Shown here: piece by piece, positions 6,905 to 16,173 of the stretch
Layout of the letters: every line of letters begins with the position of its first letter
How positions within the stretch are numbered: the stretch's first letter is position 1
NCBI GenBank assembly: GCA_017962415.1
Contig: JAGCVK010000025.1
Span: forward strand, 1 to 33,335
Direction: 5' to 3'
From: Treponema sp.
GTDB lineage: Bacteria > Spirochaetota > Spirochaetia > Treponematales > Treponemataceae
Length of the DNA stretch: 33,335 nucleotides
Position numbers and translations under genes: made by a program
Notes under the pieces: generated by a model
Seen by the model: the letters and a program-made list of their open reading frames with translations, nothing else
Databases searched by the model: none
What the model was told of the DNA's origin: nothing

Positions 6905-7812
6905 TGAAATATTCACCAAAGCGCCGCGAAGTTTTTAACAAGGTTGAACCGTGGCTTTATCTTGCGCCTTTTTTAATTTTCATCATCATTTTTACGCTTT
7001 ATCCTGTTATCAATGTTTTTTTGATGTCATTTAAGCATAATTACAGCTATCTCCGGCAAACTTTTTCTGCAATCAGTTTTGATAATTACAAATATGTTTT
7101 ATCTGATGAAAAATTTACTTCCGCGCTTCGCAATACTGTGCTTTATGTTTTATTTGTAGTTCCGGTAAGTACTGCGATTGCGCTTTTTTTTGCAAATCTT
7201 TTGAATAAAAAACTTTATGCAAGTGCCATTTTTCAAACTGCATTTTTTATGCCACTGGTAACTTCTGTAACTGCAGTTGGGCTTATCTGGCGGCTTATGT
7301 ATAATCAGCAATACGGAATTATAAACTGGGTGCTTTCTAAATTTGGAATTGAAAAAATAGGGTGGGTTACTCAATCAAAATGGTCGCTCGCAGCGCTTAT
7401 AATTTTTGGAATCTGGAATATTCTGCCGTTTACAATTATCATTTTGCTTTCGGGGCTTCAAAATATTAATCCAATGTTTTATACAGCGGCCAAAGTTGAC
7501 GGTGCAAAGCCGGCGCATATTTTTTTCCGAATTACAGTTCCGCTTTTGTCGCCAACAATTTTTCTTGTGTGCATTGTAAATACAATTTCCTGTTTTAAGG
7601 TTTTTAGCGAGTTATATCCGCTTTTTAATGGAAAGCCTGGCCCTTATTACAATTTATTTACAGTAGTTTACTACATCAGATACGCAATGATGGAAAAGCG
7701 AAAATACGGTTATGCCGCCGCGGCTGCAATGGTGCTTTTTTTGTGCATTTTGATTGTCACTTTGATTGAACTTTTACTGAAAAAACGAATGAGTAAAAGA
7801 GGCTTAAAATGA
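6904..7812 (+). CDS. ugpA: ABC importer permease 1 (UgpA/MalF type)
   Basis: The 302-residue membrane protein has six predicted helices, beginning PWLYLAPFLIFIIIFTLYP, the standard opening of UgpA/LacF permeases. The EAA loop that docks on the ATPase is present (AAKVDGAKPAHIFFRITVPL). It starts at a GTG overlapping the ATPase stop, with AGGAG 7 nt upstream (6892-6896), so translation is coupled. The end overlaps the next permease start by 4 bases. As in this family, it pairs with the second permease to form the channel. Confidence 0.85.
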   Translation: MKYSPKRREVFNKVEPWLYLAPFLIFIIIFTLYPVINVFLMSFKHNYSYLRQTFSAISFDNYKYVLSDEKFTSALRNTVLYVLFVVPVSTAIALFFANLLNKKLYASAIFQTAFFMPLVTSVTAVGLIWRLMYNQQYGIINWVLSKFGIEKIGWVTQSKWSLAALIIFGIWNILPFTIIILLSGLQNINPMFYTAAKVDGAKPAHIFFRITVPLLSPTIFLVCIVNTISCFKVFSELYPLFNGKPGPYYNLFTVVYYIRYAMMEKRKYGYAAAAAMVLFLCILIVTLIELLLKKRMSKRGLK

Positions 7813-8630
7813 GATTTTTTAGAAAATTCCTGGCATACTTTTTTTTGATTCTCGGCTCTCTTGTAATGATATTTCCTTTTTTGTGGATGATAATCTGCTC
7901 TTTTAAAACACACGCCGAAGTTATAAAATTTCCGCCAACTTTTTGGCCGTCGCATTTTTCTTTTGAAAATTACACAAAAGCCTTTTCAAAAGCTCCTTTT
8001 GGAAAATATTTTATCAACTCTGTAATTGTGATGATTCTTTCAGTTTTGACAACAACTACAACTGCAATTCTTGGAGCCTTTGCTTTTTCGAAAATGAAGT
8101 TTCCTGGCAAGCACATAATTTTTTCGGTTTTGCTCAGCCTTATGATGATTCCTTTTGAAATGCTGATAATCACAAATTATACGACAATCGTAAAACTTAA
8201 TTTGTACAATACAATTCCAGCTTTGGTAATGCCTTTTATTGCAAACATTTTTTACACTTACATTTTAAAAAACTTTTTCGATACCGTTTCGGATAGTCTT
8301 TATTATTCAGCCAGAATCGATGGTGCTTCAAACTGGCTGTATTTGTGGCGCGTTTTAGTTCCGATTGCAAAGCCTTCGCTTTTTACAATTATTTTGCTAA
8401 ATGCTTTGTCTTCTTGGAACAGCTTTATGTGGCCGCTTTATGTTACCTCAGATGCAAAAGCCAGAACTTTGCCGTACGGACTTCAGGTTTTTACAACCGA
8501 AGCAGCCAGCTTAAACGAGCTTTTAATGGCCGCTTCTACAATTGTAGTTTTACCTATGATTTTACTTTTTGTGATTGCCAGAAAATACATTGTAAATGGA
8601 GTTTCTACCGGCGGATTAAAAGGCGTTTAA
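7809..8630 (+). CDS. ugpE: ABC importer permease 2 (UgpE/MalG type)
   Basis: The 273-residue membrane protein has about six helices. It opens with FLILGSLVMIFPFLWMIICS and SFKTHAEV, typical of the MalG/UgpE half of the pore. The EAA loop reads SARIDGASNWLYLWRVLVPI. The ATG lies inside the last codons of permease 1 (ATGA overlap). It is the last gene of the operon: only 9 bases separate its stop from the stop of the convergent gene at 8640, and no hairpin terminator is visible there, so transcripts from the two sides may read into each other. Confidence 0.85.
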   Translation: MRFFRKFLAYFFLILGSLVMIFPFLWMIICSFKTHAEVIKFPPTFWPSHFSFENYTKAFSKAPFGKYFINSVIVMILSVLTTTTTAILGAFAFSKMKFPGKHIIFSVLLSLMMIPFEMLIITNYTTIVKLNLYNTIPALVMPFIANIFYTYILKNFFDTVSDSLYYSARIDGASNWLYLWRVLVPIAKPSLFTIILLNALSSWNSFMWPLYVTSDAKARTLPYGLQVFTTEAASLNELLMAASTIVVLPMILLFVIARKYIVNGVSTGGLKGV

Positions 8631-8639
8631 TTCAAAAAT

Positions 8640-9620
8640 TTATTCAGCCTTGTAGGCGCGGCTCCATTTTGCATTTGTCAGCTTTCCAATAAGATATTTA
8701 TTTGAAGCATATTCGTTTAATGTGTAAATCTTTCCGTTTACAAATTCAATTTCTTCTAGCATTGGTGGAAGTTTAATAATTTCATCTGCGGTAGAAGGAG
8801 TAAGAATATAAAGAGGAACTGTTTGCGCGCAAACTTGTTTTGTTCCTTGTTGAGTAAGTTTATTAAGATTGAATTTGTAGAGTTTTGAGATTCCAAGTCC
8901 CCAGGAAGTTGTAAAATAAATTGCTTCATCAGAAAAACAAACGCCTTGAACATGTTTTGGAATTGAATAAGCAACTGCAGCTGTTGCATTATTGTTTTCT
9001 AAATTAAAACCTACAATAAGTGCATGTTGAGTTCCGTCTGAAGTTTTTTCTTTGTGACTTTTTTTTGTTGAATAGAATGGAAATCTGTAAAATTCGCCGC
9101 CATAAAGCATTCCATTATGCATTGTTGTATAAGAGGCTTTTACAATATCAGAATCAGTTTTTACGTTTAAAATTTCACTATATGAAACAGAAGATTCAAA
9201 TTCAGCGTTATCGACTTTTGATTTATCAAAAACATAAAAACAGCCGTCAAAACCGCCAGCAATGTAGATTTTTTCGTTTGTAATTGAAATGCCGCCGGCG
9301 TGACCTCTAAATTTGTCGCCGTTTGGCTTTGCCATTCTGATTGCATTTACAAGATTTCCGGTTTGTCTGTTTACAATAAAAATTGGAGAGGCTTTAGAGC
9401 CAAACATATAACCAGTAACGTAAAAATTGTCAGAATTTTCATCGTAGGTAATTCCCTGCGGAATAAACCCTTTGTTTATATAAGGAATTACAAAGGCTTT
9501 TTCACTTTTTTTCTGATTTTTATAAGCAGGGATTTTTATTATTAAATTGATTATAAGAATCACAATAAGAACTATTGCCGCACAAATACCAATAATTTTC
9601 ATATTTTTTTTTAATTGCAT
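8640..9620 (-). CDS. Membrane-anchored secreted protein, probably beta-propeller
   Basis: The start is taken at 9620 (MQLKKNMK...) because AAAGGAAA lies 7 nt before it; an upstream ATG at 9638 has no such site but overlaps the previous stop (ATGA). The product has one N-terminal membrane helix (IGICAAIVLIVILIINLIIK) and no lipobox, leaving about 290 residues outside. These contain repeated short blocks of the type IPQGITYDENSDNFYVTGY, GGISITNEKIYIAGG, VQGVCFSDEAIYFTT, EEIEFVNGKIYTL, i.e. G-I/V-x-x-x-x-x-x-I-Y-hydrophobic, as in NHL/YncE-like propellers. No enzyme motif is seen. It is co-transcribed with the c-di-GMP gene upstream, hinting at a surface or envelope role under that signal (inference). 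Confidence 0.65.
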   Translation of the reverse strand: MQLKKNMKIIGICAAIVLIVILIINLIIKIPAYKNQKKSEKAFVIPYINKGFIPQGITYDENSDNFYVTGYMFGSKASPIFIVNRQTGNLVNAIRMAKPNGDKFRGHAGGISITNEKIYIAGGFDGCFYVFDKSKVDNAEFESSVSYSEILNVKTDSDIVKASYTTMHNGMLYGGEFYRFPFYSTKKSHKEKTSDGTQHALIVGFNLENNNATAAVAYSIPKHVQGVCFSDEAIYFTTSWGLGISKLYKFNLNKLTQQGTKQVCAQTVPLYILTPSTADEIIKLPPMLEEIEFVNGKIYTLNEYASNKYLIGKLTNAKWSRAYKAE

Positions 9621-9634
9621 TTTTTTATTTCCTT

Positions 9635-11632
9635 TCATTCTATTAAAAATGTTCCGTCATCGAGTTTTGCCTGTAAATCACTAAGCGGAAGCGGTTTACT
9701 AAAAAGATAGCCTTGCAATAATTCGCAGTCATTTTGTTTTAGAAAATTGTACGCTTCTTGAGTTTCAACTCCTTCTGTTAATGTTTTCATACCAAGTTCA
9801 TTTGCAAGCGTGATTATATTTTTTAGAATCTGGCGCGCTTTTTGATTTCCTTCAAAATTAGAAAGAAATTTCATATCGATTTTCATTACGTCAAATTCAT
9901 ATTCTTTTAATACATTCAAGCCTGAATAACCTGAACCAAAATCATCAAGCCAAAGCGCATAACCGGCATTTCGGAATTGCTTTAGTTCGGTTTTAAGTTT
10001 TTCATCATTTTCGCTGAGCGTGCTTTCTGTAATTTCAATATGAATCTCTTGTTTATTGATTTCATATTTGTTTAAGCACGCTTCAACTTCTTCGGCAAGA
10101 TTCAATGAACCAAAATCGAGGCGTGAAAAATTCAGCGAAATCGGAAGAATTTTTTTGCCAATCTTTTTTGCATTGCTGATGTTGCGGCAAACCTGCTCTA
10201 CAACATACATATCAAGCCGGTGAATCTGATAATATTCTTCAAGTGTTTCAATAAAATCAGCTGGCGACAAAAAACCGTAAAATGGATCGTCCCAACGCGC
10301 AAGCGCTTCTAGGCTACAGATTTTTCCAGTTTTTGCATTAACAATAGGTTGATAATAAACTTTTATGTATTCGTTTTCAATGGCCTTGTCGAAATTATTC
10401 AGAATATACTGCTTTTTCTGAAAATTATTTGACATTGTTTTGTCGTATTCGCAATAAGTTTTGCTGTAATGTTTTTTGATAGAATTGCACGCAAAACGAG
10501 CGTGATCGCAGGCAACAAAAGGAAGACAATCTTTGCTTTCTGGTTTATACGCGCCAACTTTAAGGCCAAGTTTTATATCATAATTAAAATCCTGAAGTTT
10601 TTTGCAAAGATCTAAAATTTTATCTTTGATTTTTAAATCTTTTGCAAGAATAACAAAATTATCGTTAGAAAAATGCGCAATCAAATCGCCATAAAAAACC
10701 TGATTCAAAACATCTGCAAATTTTTTAAGGAACATATTTCCTTCAATAAAGCCGTATTTTTGATTCAGAATCTTAAAATTTTCTACATCTAAAAAAAGAA
10801 AAACAAGGTTTGAAATATTTGTTTCTTTTTTTTGCATGATTTCAAGAGCTTGTCCGCGAAAATAATTTATATTTGCAATGCCGGTAACTTCGTCACTGAT
10901 TGCAAGTTTTAAGAGAATGTTGTGAGCGTGCTCAAGTTTTTCTTCTTTTTGGGCTTCTTTGATTTTTTGTCTAAAGGCATTAATTGCACTAAGCAAAATT
11001 GAAATCAAAACGATTGTAAGATTTACTTTTGTTGCATAAGAAGCCGGATTACTATAATTACAAAGTACAAAAAATATTCCATAAGAAAAAGTTAAAAAAC
11101 AAATTGAAAAAATCGGGCGCCAGACAATAAAACAAAATACAAAAATTGTCATTGTCATAAGTGTTATAAACTGTTCGCCTTTTAAGTAATCCATATAGGA
11201 AATATAGATACCAAAGGCCATTGAAACTGTACAAAAAGTAAGTCGTAAAAATTCCCAACCTTTGCGGTTTTTTACTACTTTTTTATGGTGAAGATATGCG
11301 TAAACCAAAAGCAAAAGCGCTGAAAGAAAAAGGGCAAAATAGCATGCTAAATGGATAATCAGCCAGCTGGTAGTGCGCTTATTCATCTGCGTAAAGAGTG
11401 TGCTTAAAATCATCCAGATTTCTAAAATCAAAACTACCGAGCATACATAAATGCTGGCTATGATATTTGAATGATAAAAATAATCTTTAACGTAGTCGGA
11501 ATAATTTTGAATTCCTAAAAAGCGCTTAACTTTCTCCAAGTATCCCATATACAAATAGTATAAATCCAAAAGTGCAAATAGTAAAATTATTATTTTGCAG
11601 ACAAAATTATTTGCAAATTGCGCTGTTTGCAC
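9635..11632 (-). CDS. Membrane GGDEF-EAL protein, c-di-GMP phosphodiesterase
   Basis: There are 665 residues. Residues 1-220 contain about seven hydrophobic segments forming a membrane sensor of no family I recognise. A GGDEF domain follows (about 245-400): DEVTGIANINYF and FLFLDVENFKILN are kept, but the active site GGDEF is SNDNF (322-326), so cyclase activity is unlikely. The EAL domain (about 410-655) keeps every catalytic element: EAL 442-444, NFSR (Asn501), ITES (Glu536), LDDFGSG (Asp563-564), MKID (Lys584), TEGVET (Glu620) and QGY (Gln640). It should therefore hydrolyse c-di-GMP, with the dead GGDEF perhaps sensing GTP. It starts at a GTG with no Shine-Dalgarno; TATAAA lies only 5 nt upstream (11638-11643), so it may be leaderless or begin elsewhere. 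It overlaps the next gene region by ATGA. Confidence 0.88.
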   Translation of the reverse strand: MQTAQFANNFVCKIIILLFALLDLYYLYMGYLEKVKRFLGIQNYSDYVKDYFYHSNIIASIYVCSVVLILEIWMILSTLFTQMNKRTTSWLIIHLACYFALFLSALLLLVYAYLHHKKVVKNRKGWEFLRLTFCTVSMAFGIYISYMDYLKGEQFITLMTMTIFVFCFIVWRPIFSICFLTFSYGIFFVLCNYSNPASYATKVNLTIVLISILLSAINAFRQKIKEAQKEEKLEHAHNILLKLAISDEVTGIANINYFRGQALEIMQKKETNISNLVFLFLDVENFKILNQKYGFIEGNMFLKKFADVLNQVFYGDLIAHFSNDNFVILAKDLKIKDKILDLCKKLQDFNYDIKLGLKVGAYKPESKDCLPFVACDHARFACNSIKKHYSKTYCEYDKTMSNNFQKKQYILNNFDKAIENEYIKVYYQPIVNAKTGKICSLEALARWDDPFYGFLSPADFIETLEEYYQIHRLDMYVVEQVCRNISNAKKIGKKILPISLNFSRLDFGSLNLAEEVEACLNKYEINKQEIHIEITESTLSENDEKLKTELKQFRNAGYALWLDDFGSGYSGLNVLKEYEFDVMKIDMKFLSNFEGNQKARQILKNIITLANELGMKTLTEGVETQEAYNFLKQNDCELLQGYLFSKPLPLSDLQAKLDDGTFLIE

Positions 11633-11714
11633 GGTTTTTTATAATGGTATTCTAAAATTGTTTTTTCAGATTTTTTTTCTCACAATGATTTTTTTGCTTA
11701 TTTTTTGCATATTG

Positions 11715-11743
11715 TTGAAAGATGACATTTCTCAGTTTATAAT
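11715..11743 (+). promoter_or_regulatory. rnf operon promoter, leaderless geometry
   Basis: TTGAAA (11715-11720), a 17-base spacer and TATAAT (11738-11743) make a near-consensus promoter. Transcription should begin about 7 nt further on, near 11750, only 2-3 nt before the rnfC ATG at 11753. No Shine-Dalgarno is present, so the rnf mRNA is predicted to be leaderless. Confidence 0.7.
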
Positions 11744-11752
11744 AAATGAATT

Positions 11753-13192
11753 ATGAGAGCAAAAACATTTAAGGGTGGAATTCACCCAAAAGAGTATAAG
11801 GAACTTAGCAATAAGTGTCCTATTACTCCAGCGTTTCCTTTATCTAAAACCGTGACAATTCCAGTTACGATGGGCGGCGCTCCAAATCAGCCGGTTGTGG
11901 CTGTTGGTGAAGAAGTTGCAAAAGGGCAGATTATTGCTTGTGGTGAAGGCTTTATGAATTGTCCTGTTCATTCTTCTGTTAGTGGAAAAGTAAAAAAGAT
12001 TCAAAACTGTCTTGTTACGGGCAATGGTATGGCTCCTTGTATTATCATTGAAGCTGATGATTCTGGACGCGAAAAACTTTTGCCTGTTTTAGATCCGTTT
12101 GAGTGTACAAAAGAACAGGCTTTGGCCCGCGTAAAAGAGGCGGGCATTGTGGGAATGGGTGGCGCTTCGTTTCCGGCCCATGTAAAGCTCAATCCACCGG
12201 CAGACAAGACGATAGATTATGTTTTGGTAAATGCTGCTGAGTGTGAGCCGTATCTCACTTGTGATGAGCGAACTATGCTTGAGCAGAGTGAAAAAGTAAT
12301 TGATGGGCTTTCGATAGTGCTTCATATCATAAATGGCGGTAAGGGCGGAACTTCTACAGGTTCACTTAGCGCTGGCGCAAAAGGCATAATCGTTCTTGAA
12401 GATAATAAAGAATATTTACTTCCGGTTTTGCAAAAAGAAATTGATAAAGCAGGCTTTGCAAAAAAAATATCAGTTTGTCTTGTAAAAACAAAATATCCGC
12501 AGGGTGCTGAAAAGTTTATAGTTTCAGCTGCAACGGGCCGCGAAATTCCAAGTGCAAAACTTCCAGCCGATGCAGGTTGTGTTATTTCAAATGTAGGAAC
12601 CGTTTGCGCAATTAGTGATGCATTCAGACTCGGACTTCCTTTGATTGAACGAGCCCTTACAATTAGTGGAGGCGCTGTTCAAAAACCCGTAAATCTAAAA
12701 GTTCCTGTTGGAACAATTGTAAGCGACCTTATGCCAGATTTTTTTACTTTAAAAGGTGATTCTGAAAGTGAAAAAGCAAATCAGGCTGTAAAAATAATTT
12801 CTGGCGGCCCTATGATGGGCTTTGCAATGGTTAGCGCTGATTTTCCGGTTGCAAAAGGAACAAGCGGCGTTACATTCCTTACAGAAAAAGAAACTTTTTT
12901 GGAAGAAGAATCTCAGTGCATTTCTTGCGGCTCTTGTGTTGCAAAATGTGCAATGCGGTTAAGTCCCGCTTTGATTGTGCGTGAGCTTAAAGCCGGCAAT
13001 ATAGAAAAAGCAAAAAGTTTTGGACTTATGGATTGTATTGAATGCGGTTGCTGCGCTTTTGTTTGTCCGGCAAAAGTAAATCTGATTCAAAGAATCCGGC
13101 TTGGTAAAGGAATTGTTCGCCAGAAAATGGCCGAAGAACGAGCTAAAGCTCAGGCAAAAGCTGCCGCAGAAAAATCACAAGGAGGCAAATGA
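11753..13192 (+). CDS. rnfC: Rnf complex subunit C (NADH-side, Fe-S/FMN)
   Basis: RnfC is the peripheral subunit thought to exchange electrons with NAD(H) in the ferredoxin:NAD oxidoreductase that pumps Na+ or H+. The 479 residues begin MRAKTFKGGIHPKEYKEL, the family's N-terminus. The nucleotide/FMN-binding part includes GIVGMGGASFPAHVKL and VLVNAAECEPYL. Two ferredoxin-type clusters are at Cys389/392/395/399 and 428/431/434/438. A Gly/Ser-rich stretch (GGKGGTSTGSLSAGAKG, about 195-211) looks like a small insertion in the usual fold. The C-terminus is an Ala/Lys-rich tail. The start agrees with the family N-terminus although it lacks a Shine-Dalgarno. First gene of rnfCDGEAB. Confidence 0.95.
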   Translation: MRAKTFKGGIHPKEYKELSNKCPITPAFPLSKTVTIPVTMGGAPNQPVVAVGEEVAKGQIIACGEGFMNCPVHSSVSGKVKKIQNCLVTGNGMAPCIIIEADDSGREKLLPVLDPFECTKEQALARVKEAGIVGMGGASFPAHVKLNPPADKTIDYVLVNAAECEPYLTCDERTMLEQSEKVIDGLSIVLHIINGGKGGTSTGSLSAGAKGIIVLEDNKEYLLPVLQKEIDKAGFAKKISVCLVKTKYPQGAEKFIVSAATGREIPSAKLPADAGCVISNVGTVCAISDAFRLGLPLIERALTISGGAVQKPVNLKVPVGTIVSDLMPDFFTLKGDSESEKANQAVKIISGGPMMGFAMVSADFPVAKGTSGVTFLTEKETFLEEESQCISCGSCVAKCAMRLSPALIVRELKAGNIEKAKSFGLMDCIECGCCAFVCPAKVNLIQRIRLGKGIVRQKMAEERAKAQAKAAAEKSQGGK

Positions 13193-14205
13193 TGGGCAAT
13201 AAATTATATGTTTCTTCAAGTCCTCATTTTAATTTGAAATGTTCAACAACTATGATTATGGGAACGGTTCTTTTTGCACTTCTTCCAGAAATCATAATGG
13301 GTATTATTTTATTCCGCTGGGCTGCTGTAATTAGAATTCTCGTTTCAGTTGCTTCGTGCGTGTTTTTTGAATTTTTGTTTCAGAAAATCACAAAGCAAAA
13401 GGTTGTAATTTCAAATCTTTCGGCTTGTGTAACTGGAGTTATGCTGGCACTAGTTTGTTCTCCTGCGGTTCCGGTTTGGATTTTTGTGATTGGTGCTGCT
13501 GTTGCAATGATTTTTGCAAAAGGACTTTTTGGCGGAATTGGCTCGAATGTGTTTAACCCGGCTTTAACCGGGCGCGCTTTTATGTTTTTGAGTTTTCCGG
13601 CTGCAATGGGAGCGAGTTGGCTTAGACCTGCAACGGCTACTGCAGAAGTTGTTTCTTCGGCAACTGTTCCGCAGGTTGTAGATGCAGTTTCTTCTGCAAC
13701 AACGCTTTCTGCAATAAAAGCTGGAACTTTTGTAATGCACGACGATACGCTTTGGCAGTATTTTATTGGAAACAGAGCGGGTTGTATTGGAGAAACTTCG
13801 GCACTTTTGATTTTGATTTCTTTTGCTTTTTTAGCACTTACAAGAATTATTGACTGGCGCGCTCCTTTAACAATGGTTGGAACTGTTGCGGTTTGTACAC
13901 TTATATCAGGTGAAAATCTTGCTATGGCTATGATGACAGGCGGTGTGTTATTTGGTGCAACTTTTATGGTAACTGATTATGCAACTGCGCCTCTTACAAA
14001 AAAAGGTCGCCTTATATTTGGTTTTGGCTGCGGCCTTATAACATTCCTTATAAGACGTTTTGGCGGCTACCCGGAAGGTGTTATGTTTTCAATTTTGATT
14101 ATGAACAGCGTTGCTCCGTTCCTTAATAATCTGACAGCAAGAAAGTACGGTTATGGCAAAAAAGCTGGCCGCCCGGCTGATTCAGTTGCAAAGGAGGCTA
14201 AATAA
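13192..14205 (+). CDS. rnfD: Rnf complex subunit D (membrane flavoprotein)
   Basis: It has about 337 residues with roughly nine to ten membrane helices. The conserved GGIGSNVFNPALTGRA block (about 115-130) and the covalent-FMN site DAVSSATTL (FMN expected on the Thr of the S-x-A-T motif, about residue 170) identify RnfD/NqrB-like subunits. Two ATGs in a row (13189 and 13192) overlap the rnfC stop; the second is chosen because AAGGAGG is then 6 nt away rather than 3. It carries electrons across the membrane part of the complex. It ends one base into rnfG (TAATG). Confidence 0.93.
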   Translation: MGNKLYVSSSPHFNLKCSTTMIMGTVLFALLPEIIMGIILFRWAAVIRILVSVASCVFFEFLFQKITKQKVVISNLSACVTGVMLALVCSPAVPVWIFVIGAAVAMIFAKGLFGGIGSNVFNPALTGRAFMFLSFPAAMGASWLRPATATAEVVSSATVPQVVDAVSSATTLSAIKAGTFVMHDDTLWQYFIGNRAGCIGETSALLILISFAFLALTRIIDWRAPLTMVGTVAVCTLISGENLAMAMMTGGVLFGATFMVTDYATAPLTKKGRLIFGFGCGLITFLIRRFGGYPEGVMFSILIMNSVAPFLNNLTARKYGYGKKAGRPADSVAKEAK

Positions 14206-14835
14206 TGGCACAAACTTCTGCTAAATCAAATAAATCACAAAAAGAAAATGCCTGGAGTATGATTCGGCTTGGCCTTGTACTTGCAGTTTATGCAGTTGTG
14301 TGCTGTTCGATTCTTGCTCTTGTAAACAATTTTACAGCCCCAAAAATTGCAGAAAATCAGGCGAAAAAAGTTAGCGCGGCAATGCAGCAATTTTTTCCGC
14401 AGGAAGGCCTTGTTTTTGAAACGGTGAATGATTTTTCTCCTTCTGTAGTTGGAGCAATTACAGTTGATAAAATGTATGTTGCAAAAAATGGAAGTGAAAT
14501 TATTGGCGGAGCTGCTCAGGTAACTGGTCCAACATATGATCAGGGAACAATTCTTGTTGGTATAAAAACTGACGGAACTGTAACAGGTTTGCAGTTTCTA
14601 AAACTCACCGATTCACCAGGTTTTGGTTTAAAAGCAAATGATTCAACTTTTAAAATGCCAAATGGACAAACTTTTTACGGCCAGTTTGAAGGCAAAAATG
14701 CTAAAGAAGGATTTACCGCCGGACAAAACTTTGACGCAATTTCGGGCGCTACAATCACAAGCGTTGCAGTTTCTTCTTTAATAAATGAAGGTACAAAAAA
14801 TCTGCTTACATATTTTAGTCAAAAGGGAGTTAATC

Positions 14836-14846
<11 letters not shown>
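14205..14846 (+). CDS. rnfG: Rnf complex subunit G (covalent FMN)
   Basis: The 213 residues have a single N-terminal membrane helix (LGLVLAVYAVVCCSILALV) and a periplasmic FMN-binding domain. The flavinylation motif is DAISGATITS (178-187), in which the Thr at 185 should take FMN by a phosphoester bond, attached in Treponema by the ApbE/Ftp enzyme (established for the family; the enzyme is not in this window). Its AGGAGG lies inside the end of rnfD, and its own end overlaps rnfE by 11 bases. Confidence 0.93.
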
Positions 14847-15469
<623 letters not shown>

Positions 15470-15477
<8 letters not shown>

Positions 15478-16048
15478 TTCAATTTCATTATTCATAAAAT
15501 CAGCTTTAATAGATAATGTTGTCTTTATTCAGTATCTTGCAATTTGTCCGTTTATTGGAATGACAAACGATACAGAAAAAGCAACTGGAATGGGACTTGC
15601 AACAACTTTTGTAATTATGCTTGCAACTGCTGTAACCTGGCCGATTTATAAACTCGTTATGGTTCCGCTTGGACTTGAGTTTTTGCAAACGCTTTTCTTT
15701 ATTCTTGTAATTGCGTCTTTAGTTCAGCTTGTTGAATTCTTTCTTAAAAAAATGTCGCCAGGCTTGTATAACGCAATGGGCGTTTATCTTGCTTTGATTA
15801 CAACAAACTGTGCAGTTCTTGGCATTACAATCAACTGCATCAGCAAAAATTACAATTATGTTCAAAGTCTTGTTTATGCTTTTGGTTCTGCAATGGGCTT
15901 TTTGATTTCTATGGTGATTATGAGCGGCGTGCGAAGTCGGGTAAAAACGGCAAATGTTCCAAAGGCATTTCAGGGAACTCCGATTTTGTATTTGTGCGCA
16001 AGTCTTTTAAGCCTTGCATTCTTAGGTTTTAAAGGCTTAATAAAATAA
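15470..16048 (+). CDS. rnfA: Rnf complex subunit A (membrane)
   Basis: The 192 residues form six helices. DNVVFIQYLAICPFIGMTND and MGVYLALITTNCAVLG are the conserved half-site repeats of RnfA, an inverted-topology relative of RnfE; together they bind the membrane Fe centre. AAAGGAGG lies 6 nt before the ATG, within the end of rnfE. Unlike the preceding overlaps, a 125-base gap filled by hairpins separates it from rnfB. Confidence 0.93.
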
Positions 16049-16055
16049 TTTTTGA

Positions 16056-16150
16056 GGGGGAAAGCCTTCCCCCTGCGCCGCACGTTGTTGCGGCGCACCC
16101 CTTTCTGCGGGGGCTCATTCGCCGCCCCCGCAACGCCCCAGCTTTTGGGG
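16056..16150 (+). repeat. Four tandem GC-rich stem-loops between rnfA and rnfB
   Basis: Stem 1 is GGGGGAA/TTCCCCC (16056-16062/16067-16073). Stem 2 is TGCGCCGCA/TGCGGCGCA (16074-16082/16089-16097). Stem 3 is TGCGGGGGC/GCCCCCGCA (16106-16114/16124-16132). Stem 4 is CCCCA/TGGGG (16136-16140/16146-16150). The stretch is far richer in G+C than its neighbours and ends with TCGC and nine As before the rnfB ribosome site. There is no T-run after any stem, so plain termination is unlikely. It resembles REP-type or small mobile repeat insertions, and could also block decay or tune rnfB output. Confidence 0.75.
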
Positions 16151-16173
16151 TCGCAAAAAAAAACGGAGTTTAT

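Noticed and set aside
16041..16173. Intrinsic terminator ending the rnf operon after rnfA
   Set aside because: None of the four stems is followed by a T-run; the last is followed by As. rnfB needs to be expressed with the rest.
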